Below, in pieces: positions 11,798 to 18,634 of a stretch of DNA of 64,000 nucleotides (the stretch's first letter is position 1; every line of letters starts with the position of its first letter). Origin of the DNA: Stenotrophomonas maltophilia. Lineage in GTDB: Bacteria; Pseudomonadota; Gammaproteobacteria; Xanthomonadales; Xanthomonadaceae. The notes beneath the pieces are model-generated. The model was not told the DNA's origin, searched no databases, and saw only the letters and a list, made by a program, of their open reading frames with translations. The position numbers and the translations under genes are program-made. The stretch spans positions 1,506,001-1,570,000 of the forward strand of contig NZ_LT906480.1 in NCBI RefSeq assembly GCF_900186865.1. The letters are read 5' to 3'.

Positions 11798-12280
11798 ATG
11801 TCTTACAACGCTCACCACACCCCCGGCGGTCACATGCAGTGGGGCTTGCTGGCACCGGGCACCGTCATCCTCGGTGGTGCAGGCCTGCTGTTTCTTGCCG
11901 GAGCCCAAGAGATCGGCGAGAACATGGGCTACGGCTGGGAGGCCGGCCTGGCGGCCGCTGGTGGGGCAGCCGTGCTGCTCTTGCTGCTCCTGCTCTACGT
12001 GTTGAACTGGCGCGCGGCCCGCGTGCGCGCGGCAAGGGCCAGCGGGCTCCCGGTTTCGCCGCGCAAAGGTGGCTTTGGAAAGGGCGCCCTGGTGGGCTTG
12101 CTCTTCGTCGTTGCCCTGCAGCTGGTCAGCGTTGCCGTGGGCCTGCTCTACCCGGGCCTGGAAGAGGGCGAGCGAAACTTCTTCACCTCCGTGCCCCCGA
12201 TGGCTCTGACGGCGCTCATGCCCGTGGCGCTAATCGTGGGTGGCATCGCAGGCAAGCTCTGGCGCTCCACCAGCCTGTAA
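11798..12280 (+). CDS. Polytopic membrane protein of unknown function
   Basis: 160 residues; the ATG at 11798 follows AAGGAGG. Four hydrophobic stretches are visible (LLAPGTVILGGAGLLFLAGA; LAAAGGAAVLLLLLLLYVL; GALVGLLFVVALQLVSVAVGLL; MALTALMPVALIVGGIAGKL), with a basic loop RAARVRAARASG after the second. It is the last gene of the envelope operon and is followed within 20 bases by a rho-independent terminator. No family assigned. Confidence 0.6.
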   Translation: MSYNAHHTPGGHMQWGLLAPGTVILGGAGLLFLAGAQEIGENMGYGWEAGLAAAGGAAVLLLLLLLYVLNWRAARVRAARASGLPVSPRKGGFGKGALVGLLFVVALQLVSVAVGLLYPGLEEGERNFFTSVPPMALTALMPVALIVGGIAGKLWRSTSL

Positions 12281-12300
12281 GATCAGTCCATGTCCTTTGG

Positions 12301-12329
12301 GGCCCCCGCGAGGGGGCCTTTTTTTTTCA
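12301..12329 (+). terminator. Rho-independent terminator
   Basis: GGCCCCC-GCGA-GGGGGCC followed by nine T. It ends the envelope operon. A near-identical hairpin, preceded by the same ATGTCCTTTG leader, occurs at 13026, so it belongs to the repeat block. Confidence 0.9.
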
Positions 12330-12439
12330 AAGAACAAAGCCCAGAGCCACCGCCGGTCGCTTCGCGCCGGCTTCTGTAAAAGCGGTGGTGGGAAAAGAGC
12401 AGATGACGCCTTCGGCGCGAGAAGTGATGTTAGGAAAAA

Positions 12440-12464
12440 CTGCGGCCTTAGCCCCGCAGTTTTT
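12440..12464 (+). terminator. Rho-independent terminator inside repeat copy 1
   Basis: CTGCGG and CCGCAG pair across an 8-base loop and are followed by five T. The same hairpin occurs in the other two blocks at 13151-13175 and 15007-15030, with loop changes (TTAGCC, TTAGTT, TTAGCT) that leave the stem intact, which supports selection on the structure. Confidence 0.85.
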
Positions 12465-12572
12465 ACTTTTAGTCAAGATTTTGTCCACCGAAACCGTGGA
12501 CAAATTTTCATGGTGATCTACCTTGGATACATGGGAAGGCAATCGTGCCAACCGACAAACAAGGATCTCGCC

Positions 12573-12977
12573 ATGAACCACGCGATGCTCATCACAAACG
12601 ACACCATCACCATCAAGGAAGCTCACGAAGCTGCGCATGCCGCTGCCAGCACTTTGTTTGACCAGTTGTCTGGGTATACCTTTTCGACCGGCGCGGCGGG
12701 CTATCTCTATCCCGCGTTCCAGTCTTCCGCTGAGGACGCATTGCTGGCTTTCCTGCTGAACCGCAATTCGGCAGAGCTGGGATGCGAAGACGACGAGCTG
12801 TTGGCTGACCAAACCGTCTCCGTCAACGTGGAGCGCCAAGAGGACGGGCAGCTCCTTTATGAGGTGGTGTTCGACATGGAAGGGTCGGATTACGGCACCA
12901 ATTGCAAGGTCAAGGACCTGGCGACGCTGGACGAATGGTTCGATGAAGAATGGATCGGCGTGGAGTGCGCGGAGTAA
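12573..12977 (+). CDS. Acidic protein of unknown function between two repeat blocks
   Basis: 134 residues, acidic (long runs such as AELGCEDDELLADQTVSVNVERQEDGQLLYEVVFDMEGSDYG and DEWFDEEWIGVECAE). The N-terminal part is polar (MNHAMLITNDTITIKEAHEAAHAAASTLFDQL). It is the only gene between repeat blocks 1 and 2. A small acidic protein on a mobile element may be a DNA mimic (anti-restriction) or an inhibitor; that is speculation from charge and setting. No family recognised. Confidence 0.6.
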   Translation: MNHAMLITNDTITIKEAHEAAHAAASTLFDQLSGYTFSTGAAGYLYPAFQSSAEDALLAFLLNRNSAELGCEDDELLADQTVSVNVERQEDGQLLYEVVFDMEGSDYGTNCKVKDLATLDEWFDEEWIGVECAE

Positions 12978-13011
12978 GGCGTGCTGACAAAAACTGATCG
13001 CGTAAGAACAA

Positions 13012-13260
13012 TTCATGTCCTTTGAGGCCCCGCGAGGGGCCTTTTTTGTGCAAAAAACCAACCGCCGGTCGCTTCGCGCAGGTTTCTGAAAAGCGGCGAT
13101 GGAAGAATGGTATGTGACGCCTTCGGCTCGAGAAGTGATGTTAGGAATAACTGCGGCCTTAGTTCCGCAGTTTTTGCTTTTAGTCAAAGTTTTGTCCACT
13201 CAAGCAGTGGACAAAATCATGGGGCGATCTACCTTGAATTTGTGGATAGGCAATCGCGCC
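13012..13260 (+). repeat. Long intergenic repeat block, copy 2
   Basis: Same order as copy 1: GC terminator (13026), GCCGGTCGCTTCGCGC, GACGCCTTCGGCTCGAGAAG, second terminator (13151-13175), TTTAGTCAAA (13178-13187), palindrome TTTTGTCCACT...AGTGGACAAAA (13190-13216), and GGCGATCTACCTTG. The arms of the palindrome changed together relative to copy 1 (CCACC/GGTGG-like to CCACT/AGTGG), so the inverted repeat is preserved. It drives the four-gene group 13287-14898. Confidence 0.85.
13026..13047 (+). terminator. Rho-independent terminator
   Basis: GGCCCC-GCGA-GGGGCC followed by six T. It terminates the gene ending at 12977 and forms the upstream part of repeat copy 2. Confidence 0.9.
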
Positions 13261-13286
13261 TTCCGAAAACCATCAAGGAAATCGAC

Positions 13287-13784
13287 ATGAAAATTCATCA
13301 CCTCGTCAGCGACGGCAACCAAGCGGTCGCCATCACGCAATCGGCTTCGAGTGGCGGTGGCTACGCGCACCCGGTGAAGCTCTCCGCCATTCGCTTCAAC
13401 GTGAAAGACGCCGAAGCGGTGCTCCAAGAACTCAACAAGTCTGGCCATCGTCATGAGAAGACGTTCGAAGTGATCGAGCGTTGGGACGCCGATGCTCGCA
13501 ACCAAGGACCAAAGTCGAAGTTCGGTCGAACCCTTGCCGCCCTTGTGGACGAAGCGCGGGATCACCTGGAGGCGCAGGTTATCTACGAAGCCAAAGGCAT
13601 GGAAGAGGGCACCGTGCGTGCGATCAACGCCGCGGCGAAACAAGCCAGGCTTTCGCAGGTCCTTCCTGCTGTAGGCGGTCCGAGCATGGTCATCGGTGGG
13701 CAGGTCTGGAACCGACGGCAAGAGGCGCACAGCGAAGCTCCGGCGGCTGTTCTCGGAGCTCCCCGTCAGCGCGTGCGCCTGTAA
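13287..13784 (+). CDS. Protein of unknown function, first gene after repeat copy 2
   Basis: 165 residues from the ATG at 13287. An N-terminal beta-rich part (MKIHHLVSDGNQAVAITQSASSGGGYAHPVKLSAIRFNVKDAEAVLQEL) is followed by a helical, charged segment (RTLAALVDEARDHLEAQVIYEAKGMEEGTVRAINAAAKQARL). No catalytic or membrane motif is visible. It heads a compact group of four genes ending at 14898, and spacing suggests one transcript from repeat copy 2. Confidence 0.55.
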   Translation: MKIHHLVSDGNQAVAITQSASSGGGYAHPVKLSAIRFNVKDAEAVLQELNKSGHRHEKTFEVIERWDADARNQGPKSKFGRTLAALVDEARDHLEAQVIYEAKGMEEGTVRAINAAAKQARLSQVLPAVGGPSMVIGGQVWNRRQEAHSEAPAAVLGAPRQRVRL

Positions 13785-13822
13785 CCGCCGATCACCCACC
13801 AGTAAAAATCAGGAGATTCGAC

Positions 13823-14044
13823 ATGAACGTTCAAATTGCGGAAGCCATGAACAAAGCCAAAGACGACGCGGACCGCTACGGAATCCTTGCAGGGTTCGCC
13901 TCCTGCAACCGGGCCCTGCTTGAGAAGGGGGCCGCGCAAGAACTGGTGGACGCCTTGTATTTCGCCGGCGCTGCGATCAACCGTTGGCGTGCCATCGCGG
14001 TGGTCCGAGAGGCGGCTGCCAAGCCGTTGGACGCGGCGTCCTAA
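13823..14044 (+). CDS. Small helical protein of unknown function
   Basis: 73 residues: MNVQIAEAMNKAKDDADRYGILAGFASCNRALLEKGAAQELVDALYFAGAAINRWRAIAVVREAAAKPL. Predicted all-alpha. The ATG follows CAGGAG with 6 bases of spacing, which fixes the start. It lies 38 bases after the previous gene and 13 before the next. Unknown family. Confidence 0.6.
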   Translation: MNVQIAEAMNKAKDDADRYGILAGFASCNRALLEKGAAQELVDALYFAGAAINRWRAIAVVREAAAKPLDAAS

Positions 14045-14057
14045 GCCGGAGCGCGAC

Positions 14058-14417
14058 GTGCTTCAACCTGTCCCTTCCCCAAAACTTGTCACCCTTCCGT
14101 CCTCCCGGGGCTACTCCCGTGATTTGGAGCGCTTGCAGGCGGCCGCCGCGCGCGCGCAGGTCACCCGAAACGAGGCCGTGCGCCAAGTGCTCGCCATGTA
14201 TGCCGCCAAACCTTACCCACTGAGCAAGCGTCGGCTGGGTGGGGAACGGGACGTGCGGCTGGCCTACCTTCCGCTGCAGCGCAGCGTCTTGGAGGCGGTG
14301 GAGCAGGGCGCGGTGAACGCTGGGATTTCCACCGCAGAAGCGGTGCGCCAGATCATCCGAGACTACGTCCAAGGACATCTCATTCGGAACCAGGTTCGGG
14401 GCAGCCGCCATGGCTGA
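14058..14417 (+). CDS. Protein with two ribbon-helix-helix-like segments
   Basis: 119 residues from a GTG. Two similar halves are visible: SRDLERLQAAAARAQVTRNEAVRQVLAMYA (about residues 18-50) and VRLAYLPLQRSVLEAVEQGAVNAGISTAEAVRQIIRDYVQG (about 70-112). Both carry the helix-turn-helix B pattern T(R/A)(N/E)EAVRQ. A tandem RHH in one chain would act as an obligate intramolecular dimer, suiting an operator-binding regulator. It overlaps the next gene's ATG by 8 bases. Confidence 0.6.
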   Translation: MLQPVPSPKLVTLPSSRGYSRDLERLQAAAARAQVTRNEAVRQVLAMYAAKPYPLSKRRLGGERDVRLAYLPLQRSVLEAVEQGAVNAGISTAEAVRQIIRDYVQGHLIRNQVRGSRHG

Positions 14418-14898
14418 CCGCCACCCACCACCGCCAGGAAGTCCGAGCGCTGAGCTGATTCACGCGTGCGTCGAGGGAAGCCTTTTCGGCGCTCTACAGG
14501 CCCTGCGGCAGGGCGCCAACCCCAACGCGTGGCGCCTCAACGAAGGTCCCGCGCTCCATTCCGCACTTGCCTGGCCCCGCATCGTCGAAGCCCTCCTGCA
14601 AGCTGGTGCGCACCCTCAAGAGAGGAACCACTGGTGCGAGCGCCCGCTGGAAAAGCTGGCGGCGGACTACCAGCTGAGCGACGACGCCGACGAGCGCAGC
14701 CGACTTGAACAGACGGCGTTGCTGCTGTTGCGGCTGGGCGGCAACCCTCACCGGGGCAGCCCGTTCTGGAACACGCCATCGCTGAAGGCGGCGATGCCGC
14801 ACGTGGTGGCCACGGTGGAAGCCGAACAACGCGCGGTCCACCTGGAGCATGCATGGGCAGCCCGGGGAAGTGTCAGTGCAAAGCGGGCAAGGCTGTAG
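14410..14898 (+). CDS. Ankyrin-repeat-like protein
   Basis: 162 residues. Ankyrin-like helices are recognisable: SAELIHACVEGSLFGALQALRQGANPNAWRLNEGPALHSALAWPRIVEALLQAGAHPQERN and later ALLLLRLGGNPHRGS. Ankyrin repeats mediate protein binding and carry no catalysis. It overlaps the RHH gene, closes the group and is followed by repeat copy 3. Related ankyrin-like genes occur at 20759 and 33673, so the element uses this fold several times. Confidence 0.6.
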   Translation: MADRHPPPPGSPSAELIHACVEGSLFGALQALRQGANPNAWRLNEGPALHSALAWPRIVEALLQAGAHPQERNHWCERPLEKLAADYQLSDDADERSRLEQTALLLLRLGGNPHRGSPFWNTPSLKAAMPHVVATVEAEQRAVHLEHAWAARGSVSAKRARL

Positions 14899-14912
14899 AG
14901 CCAACGGCCCAA

Positions 14913-15098
14913 CGCCGCCACCGGTCGCTGCGCGCCGGCATCTGTAGAAGCAGCGGTGGAAAAGAGCAGGTGACGCCTTCGGCGCGAGAAGGGATGTTAG
15001 GAATAACTGCGGCCTTAGCTCCGCAGTTTTTACTTTTTGTCAAGATTCTGTCCACTACAACCGTGGACAAATTTCCAGGGCGGTCTACGTTGGGATCA
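14913..15098 (+). repeat. Long intergenic repeat block, copy 3
   Basis: Third block, lacking the first GC terminator but otherwise collinear: CCGGTCGCTGCGCGCCGG, GACGCCTTCGGCGCGAGAAG, terminator (15007-15030), TTTTTGTCAAGATT, palindrome CTGTCCACTACAACCGTGGACAA (about 15049-15070, left arm less perfect), and GGCGGTCTACGTTGGG. It precedes the small genes from 15140. Confidence 0.8.
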
Positions 15099-15139
15099 GG
15101 AAGAACGCAACGCTCTACCCACCGACTGGAACCGCCGAC

Positions 15140-15247
15140 ATGACCCTTTCTCTTCTCGCCATCGCTGCCCCCATCGCCCTTCCTTTCAGCGTTAGGTTGG
15201 CCCAGCGCCTTGAACGCTGCATCGATCGTGCCCTTTGGGCGCACTGA
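15140..15247 (+). CDS. Very small membrane-like peptide
   Basis: 35 residues: MTLSLLAIAAPIALPFSVRL followed by AQRLERCIDRALWAH. A hydrophobic half plus an amphipathic basic tail fits a small inner-membrane peptide. It sits directly downstream of repeat copy 3 and 10 bases before the next start, the normal place for the first gene of that transcript. It is too short for firm assignment. Confidence 0.4.
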   Translation: MTLSLLAIAAPIALPFSVRLAQRLERCIDRALWAH

Positions 15248-15257
15248 GGGAAACGCC

Positions 15258-15512
15258 ATGACCACGCGTGCCGCCCGCCACCGCTATTACGCATACGAGC
15301 GCCGCGATGGTTCTGTGTGTTACCTGCCAAAACTGTTGCACGAGGGGATTCAGCGCTACCCACGAACGATTGCGCACTACCACCTGGTGCAGTGGCTGGG
15401 AGTGTCCAAGTTGCTCAGCAAAGACGAATACAAGCAAATGGCGTGGCTGGGTTCACAGCGGGGCACGCTCCGAAACACCCATGATTCAACGCAGGCTCGT
15501 CTCACCGGCTGA
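15258..15512 (+). CDS. Small basic protein of unknown function
   Basis: 84 residues from the ATG at 15258: MTTRAARHRYYAYERRDGSVCYLPKLLHEGIQRYPRTIAHYHLVQWLGVSKLLSKDEYKQMAWLG. Rich in Tyr, His and Arg, with no membrane segment or motif I recognise. Probably the main product of the transcript from repeat copy 3. Confidence 0.55.
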   Translation: MTTRAARHRYYAYERRDGSVCYLPKLLHEGIQRYPRTIAHYHLVQWLGVSKLLSKDEYKQMAWLGSQRGTLRNTHDSTQARLTG

Positions 15513-15537
15513 CACCCAGGCAGGGCAAAATGGCTTC

Positions 15538-16011
15538 ATGACCCACGCTGCCCCTCCATCCACCCTTCAGGCTCCGGCCTACGGCCTGCTGCTCGGCCAC
15601 ACCGAGTGCCATTTCTGCCACGCCCCGACCCCCACCGCCGCGATCTGGGTGCCCTCGTTCGAGGAGCACGACGACGAGGGTCTGGTGGATCAGGGGGAGG
15701 GTGCCGTGTTGCGCTACATCGAGCGTTTGGACGAGGACACTGTCGCTTTCGTGGCGGGCCACGCGCCCTGGCTTCGTTTCGCCACTACTCGAACGTCAGG
15801 GCAAACCTACCTGGCCCATCACTGCACCACCTGTGGGGCCCTTCAAGGGGACCACTTCGTGTTCTCGCCGGATGGCCCGTATTGGCCCCAAGACGATGTC
15901 CAACTTGCGTCTCTTCGCTTCATCCGAGGTTTGGGCCCGCTCACCGCTCAAGCATCGGCAGGACAGAGCGCGTGGATGGACCGGGTCCCTGTGACCTGCA
16001 CCCAGGCGTGA
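15538..16011 (+). CDS. Zinc-ribbon-like protein of unknown function
   Basis: 157 residues. Two CxxC pairs, CHFC (residues about 25-28) and CTTC (about 98-101), are spaced as in a two-part zinc ribbon. Between them lies an acidic, beta-rich region (WVPSFEEHDDEGLVDQGEGAVLRYIERL). Such proteins often bind nucleic acid or stabilise a partner. The ATG at 15538 lies 26 bases after the previous stop. Positions 16012-16271 to the next gene hold nothing I can identify. Confidence 0.6.
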   Translation: MTHAAPPSTLQAPAYGLLLGHTECHFCHAPTPTAAIWVPSFEEHDDEGLVDQGEGAVLRYIERLDEDTVAFVAGHAPWLRFATTRTSGQTYLAHHCTTCGALQGDHFVFSPDGPYWPQDDVQLASLRFIRGLGPLTAQASAGQSAWMDRVPVTCTQA

Positions 16012-16271
16012 CGGCATTCCCAAGTTCAACCCTGAATCGGTGTGCCGAACGCGGCACGCTCTCAAAGCTTTGTGCGCTGCGCGCCGCCCCATCGCCCAGC
16101 TTCTCCGGTCAAGGGACATTCCAGGGCCCGTGTCCTCGCTGCGCTGCGGGCCGCGCCAGCCCTTCCATTTCCTCCCTTGACCGTGCCTGTCGGTGGGGCA
16201 GTGGGTTCCCCATTCCAGGACATCCCGACCGGATGCCCTGGGCGGGCCATCACTGACAAGAGGAACTGCGC

Positions 16272-16712
16272 ATGTTCGAACCTTCTGATCTCATCCATTC
16301 CTACACCCGGGCCCAGGCGATCGACGACGGCGTCCTGGTGGACGTGTCCGACGTGGCCAAAGAAGCCGGTTTCAAGTTGCCCGTGGCCATCACCCGCGCT
16401 GCGTGGGCACGCTACGTCGAAGTGCCCAGAGGGTTGGAACTGCGCGGCCAGTCGGTGGACGGCCGGCTCTGGGATGTGCTTTTCATGCTCCACGTGGCCA
16501 TCAAGCGGCAACAGGGCGAGGGTTCGGAGATCCACTATCAGCTCCACGTGGCTCTGCCCGATGCCGGCGACTGGTTGTCGAACGAAGCCCACCCGGAGGC
16601 CGGGTCTGGCCTGACGCGGTCGACCCATCGCCTTGTCACCTTGAAAGCACTGTGTGGGCCCGGGGACGCCCTGGAGCCGGTGGTCACCATCATGCTGCCC
16701 GACGAGGATTGA
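16272..16712 (+). CDS. DUF6573-like protein of plasmids and islands
   Basis: 146 residues beginning MFEPSDLIHSYTRAQAIDDGVLVDVSDVAKEAGFKLPVAITRAAWARYVEVP, the signature of a small family common on plasmids and integrative elements (DUF6573, recalled). Its biochemical role is unknown to me. The later part (HYQLHVALPDAGDWLS, LVTLKALCGPGDALEPVVTIMLPDED) is beta-rich. It is followed at once by a hairpin terminator and is probably transcribed alone. Confidence 0.7.
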   Translation: MFEPSDLIHSYTRAQAIDDGVLVDVSDVAKEAGFKLPVAITRAAWARYVEVPRGLELRGQSVDGRLWDVLFMLHVAIKRQQGEGSEIHYQLHVALPDAGDWLSNEAHPEAGSGLTRSTHRLVTLKALCGPGDALEPVVTIMLPDED

Positions 16713-16720
16713 GAAAGGGG

Positions 16721-16746
16721 GGCCGGGAAACCGGCCCTCATCGTTT
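16721..16746 (+). terminator. Hairpin terminator after the DUF6573-like gene
   Basis: GGCCGG-GAAA-CCGGCC at 16721-16736, then CTCATCGTTTT. Strong stem and modest T tract. Confidence 0.65.
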
Positions 16747-16799
16747 TCCCGTGCTGGTCCCGCCGCTACCATGGCGGGACGACAAGGGAGGGGTAGGGG

Positions 16800-17714
16800 A
16801 TGGAAAAGTTCAGCTGGAAACTGATTCCGTTGGCGCAGAGCGAGAAGCTGGGGCCGCTGGTGCCCGACGCGTTGCCCATTCTCCTCCGGTGGGCCCAGGA
16901 GGGCGACGATCACACCTACACCGACCTGGCCCGTGAGCTCCACGACCGCAACGGCCACTCCATCAAGCATGTTCTGAACTACGGACGGGTGGCGGGTGGG
17001 GTGGCGCAGGCCATCGAATGGTTGAGCAAAAAATGGGGGGAACCCATTCCTCCCTTGCATACCATCGTGATCAACAAGAACAAGGGAGTTCCGGGCGATG
17101 GGGCGGTGACCATCGTTCCGGCGTATTTCGATGGCAAGCCCATGGCGACCGAAGAAGATCGCAAGGCGCTGTTTGAAGAAGCCAAGCAGGATGTCTTCAC
17201 TTACCCACACTGGGACAGGGTTGCCCGCGCCTTGGGCGCCCCCGTTGTGGAGCCTGATGCTGGAGAGAAGCCTCAGAACGAGGCGCAGCGCGTCATCCCG
17301 CTCCCCAAGGTCCAGCAGGGAGGCGGCCCAGAGAGCGCCGAACACCAAGCCCTCAAGCACTGGGTGGCCAACCATCCGGAAGACTTCATGGATTACGGCG
17401 ATTTCACTGCGGGCACGAACGAGAAGCTCTTGAGCTCCGGCGACCGACTGGATGCCCACTTCGACAACGGCAAGCAGCGTCTGGCCGTGGAGGTGAAGAC
17501 CAGCCGGTGCAGCGAGGACGAACTCCAGCGCGGCGTCTACCAAGTGGTGAAATACCGCGCCATTGTCCGGGCCGAACAGAAAGCCATCCGCCACGTGCCC
17601 AACGGGGAGGCGATCTTGGTCTGCACGCGTGCGCCCAACAAGGAAACCCGGGCGCTCATCAAGCGGCTGCAGGTGCGGTTCCAGCAGGTGCCGCTGGAGG
17701 CGGAGCAAGAATGA
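16800..17714 (+). CDS. PD-(D/E)XK-type nuclease, first gene of a putative defence pair
   Basis: 304 residues. The C-terminal third has a recognisable nuclease core: SSGDRLDAHFDNGKQRLAVEVKTSRCSEDELQRGVYQVVKYRAI, with D in GDRLD and the EVK motif, then QGVYQ-like helix. The N-terminal part (PDALPILLRWAQEGDDHTYTDLARELHDRNGHSIKHVLNYGRVAGGVAQAIEWLSKKW) looks like a winged-helix DNA-binding domain. The ATG follows GGGAGGGGTAGGGG. It overlaps the next gene by ATGA, so the two are translated together. A DNA-recognition plus nuclease architecture suits restriction of incoming DNA; the target is unknown. Confidence 0.65.
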   Translation: MEKFSWKLIPLAQSEKLGPLVPDALPILLRWAQEGDDHTYTDLARELHDRNGHSIKHVLNYGRVAGGVAQAIEWLSKKWGEPIPPLHTIVINKNKGVPGDGAVTIVPAYFDGKPMATEEDRKALFEEAKQDVFTYPHWDRVARALGAPVVEPDAGEKPQNEAQRVIPLPKVQQGGGPESAEHQALKHWVANHPEDFMDYGDFTAGTNEKLLSSGDRLDAHFDNGKQRLAVEVKTSRCSEDELQRGVYQVVKYRAIVRAEQKAIRHVPNGEAILVCTRAPNKETRALIKRLQVRFQQVPLEAEQE

Positions 17715-18472
17715 AGCCTGAGGAACTGGAACAACGTATTCGCCAAATCGATGGATTCGTTCGGGTGCTCACGCAGGAGTGCCACATCCTCGACGAGCGC
17801 CGGCACATTTTGTCCCCACTCATTCAAGACCCCGCGATCCAGGCAGGGCTCAAAGCCAAGCTGGACAAGACGCCGGGTGCCAATGCCTGGAACCACTTGG
17901 CTCCGCTTCTTGGGCAAGACCTGGTGCGCGATCAGTCACGGCTTTTTCTGGACAACGATCTCAGGTCGGGTAGCCTGACCAACCTGTGGAGAAAGCTGCA
18001 AGCAGATCCAGCCATCAAGGAGCACTACCGGGAGCGCTATGGGCGCATGTTCGATCACTTCCACGACGAACCGATCAGTGACCTGCCGCCCGAAAGCTCG
18101 GCTGTTTTCCAGGAGAAGTTCAGACAGAGCGATCGGGACGAAAATTACTCGCGCTTCGATAATGGCTGGGAAAAGGTCTCCAATGAAATGGTGATCCTTT
18201 CGGCTGATCCCGTGGCAGCGAAAATCAAGACCCTACGGGACAAGCACCACGCCCACCTGGAAATGCGCAAGCTGGACGAGGAGCCTGGCGCGTTTGACAT
18301 CAACACGCTTGGGTTGACCTTCAATGAGGTCTTGGCTTTTGGCGATCGCTGTCAGGCCATCGTGGCAGAGCTGGGGCTGCTGCTGACCGGGACCAGCTGG
18401 GATCCACAGCAATACGCATCGGTTCACGAAGCCCAGGGCAAGGCGATGTGGAAAACCTTGGCTGGGGTTTGA
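17711..18472 (+). CDS. AbiU2/HEPN-like helical protein, partner of the nuclease
   Basis: 253 residues, predicted all-alpha. A HEPN-type signature is seen in IKTLRDKHHAHLEMRKL (R-x3-H pattern, residues about 175-192) within a protein laid out like AbiU2-type proteins, with SRLFLDND earlier. HEPN proteins are commonly RNases in abortive-infection systems. It starts within the stop of the nuclease gene. The pair 16800-18472 is flanked by terminator-like hairpins, so it is a self-contained two-gene module. Confidence 0.55.
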   Translation: MKPEELEQRIRQIDGFVRVLTQECHILDERRHILSPLIQDPAIQAGLKAKLDKTPGANAWNHLAPLLGQDLVRDQSRLFLDNDLRSGSLTNLWRKLQADPAIKEHYRERYGRMFDHFHDEPISDLPPESSAVFQEKFRQSDRDENYSRFDNGWEKVSNEMVILSADPVAAKIKTLRDKHHAHLEMRKLDEEPGAFDINTLGLTFNEVLAFGDRCQAIVAELGLLLTGTSWDPQQYASVHEAQGKAMWKTLAGV

Positions 18473-18508
18473 CTTCGAGGCACAACAGCGAAGAGCCCAG
18501 AAGCCGCC

Positions 18509-18529
18509 GCAGGTGGCCAAGCCACCTGC
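18509..18529. terminator. Hairpin between convergent genes
   Basis: A perfect 9-bp stem (GCAGGTGGC and GCCACCTGC) with a CAA loop, extended by AGAAG/CTTCT. It lies between the AbiU2-like gene and the oppositely oriented pilin gene and could terminate both; it lacks a long T tract. Confidence 0.5.
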
Positions 18530-18634
18530 CTTCTGAAAAGCACGCTTGGTGCGAGGGCATTGCCTCCGGTCGGTTTTGGAGATCCGAAGCTTTGCCACTT
18601 CGAACGTGAGGGATGCCCCCCGCCTTCTTTGCCG

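Larger units (their letters stand above)
12288..12550 (+). repeat. Long intergenic repeat block, copy 1
   Basis: First of three related non-coding blocks. In order: the GC terminator (12301); CCGGTCGCTTCGCGCC; GACGCCTTCGGCGCGAGAAG with a UUCG-type hairpin; a second terminator (CTGCGG 12440-12445, CCGCAG 12454-12459, then T5); TTTTAGTCAA (12467-12476); a palindrome TTGTCCAC...GTGGACAA (12481-12502); and GGTGATCTACCTTGG before the next gene. The palindrome and TCTAC probably form a promoter/operator region. Other copies are at 13012 and 14913. Apparent reading frames across it are ignored because two terminators lie inside. Confidence 0.85.

Noticed and set aside
12240..12572. In-frame extension of the 12573 gene through repeat copy 1
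   Set aside because: The extension crosses two terminators, and the same kind of read-through exists at copy 2 with little protein similarity. The ATG at 12573 is the sensible start.
16062..17708. A 548-residue minus-strand frame
   Set aside because: It covers the DUF6573-like and nuclease genes in antisense and has no recognisable domain, whereas the plus-strand genes have motifs and overlapping starts.
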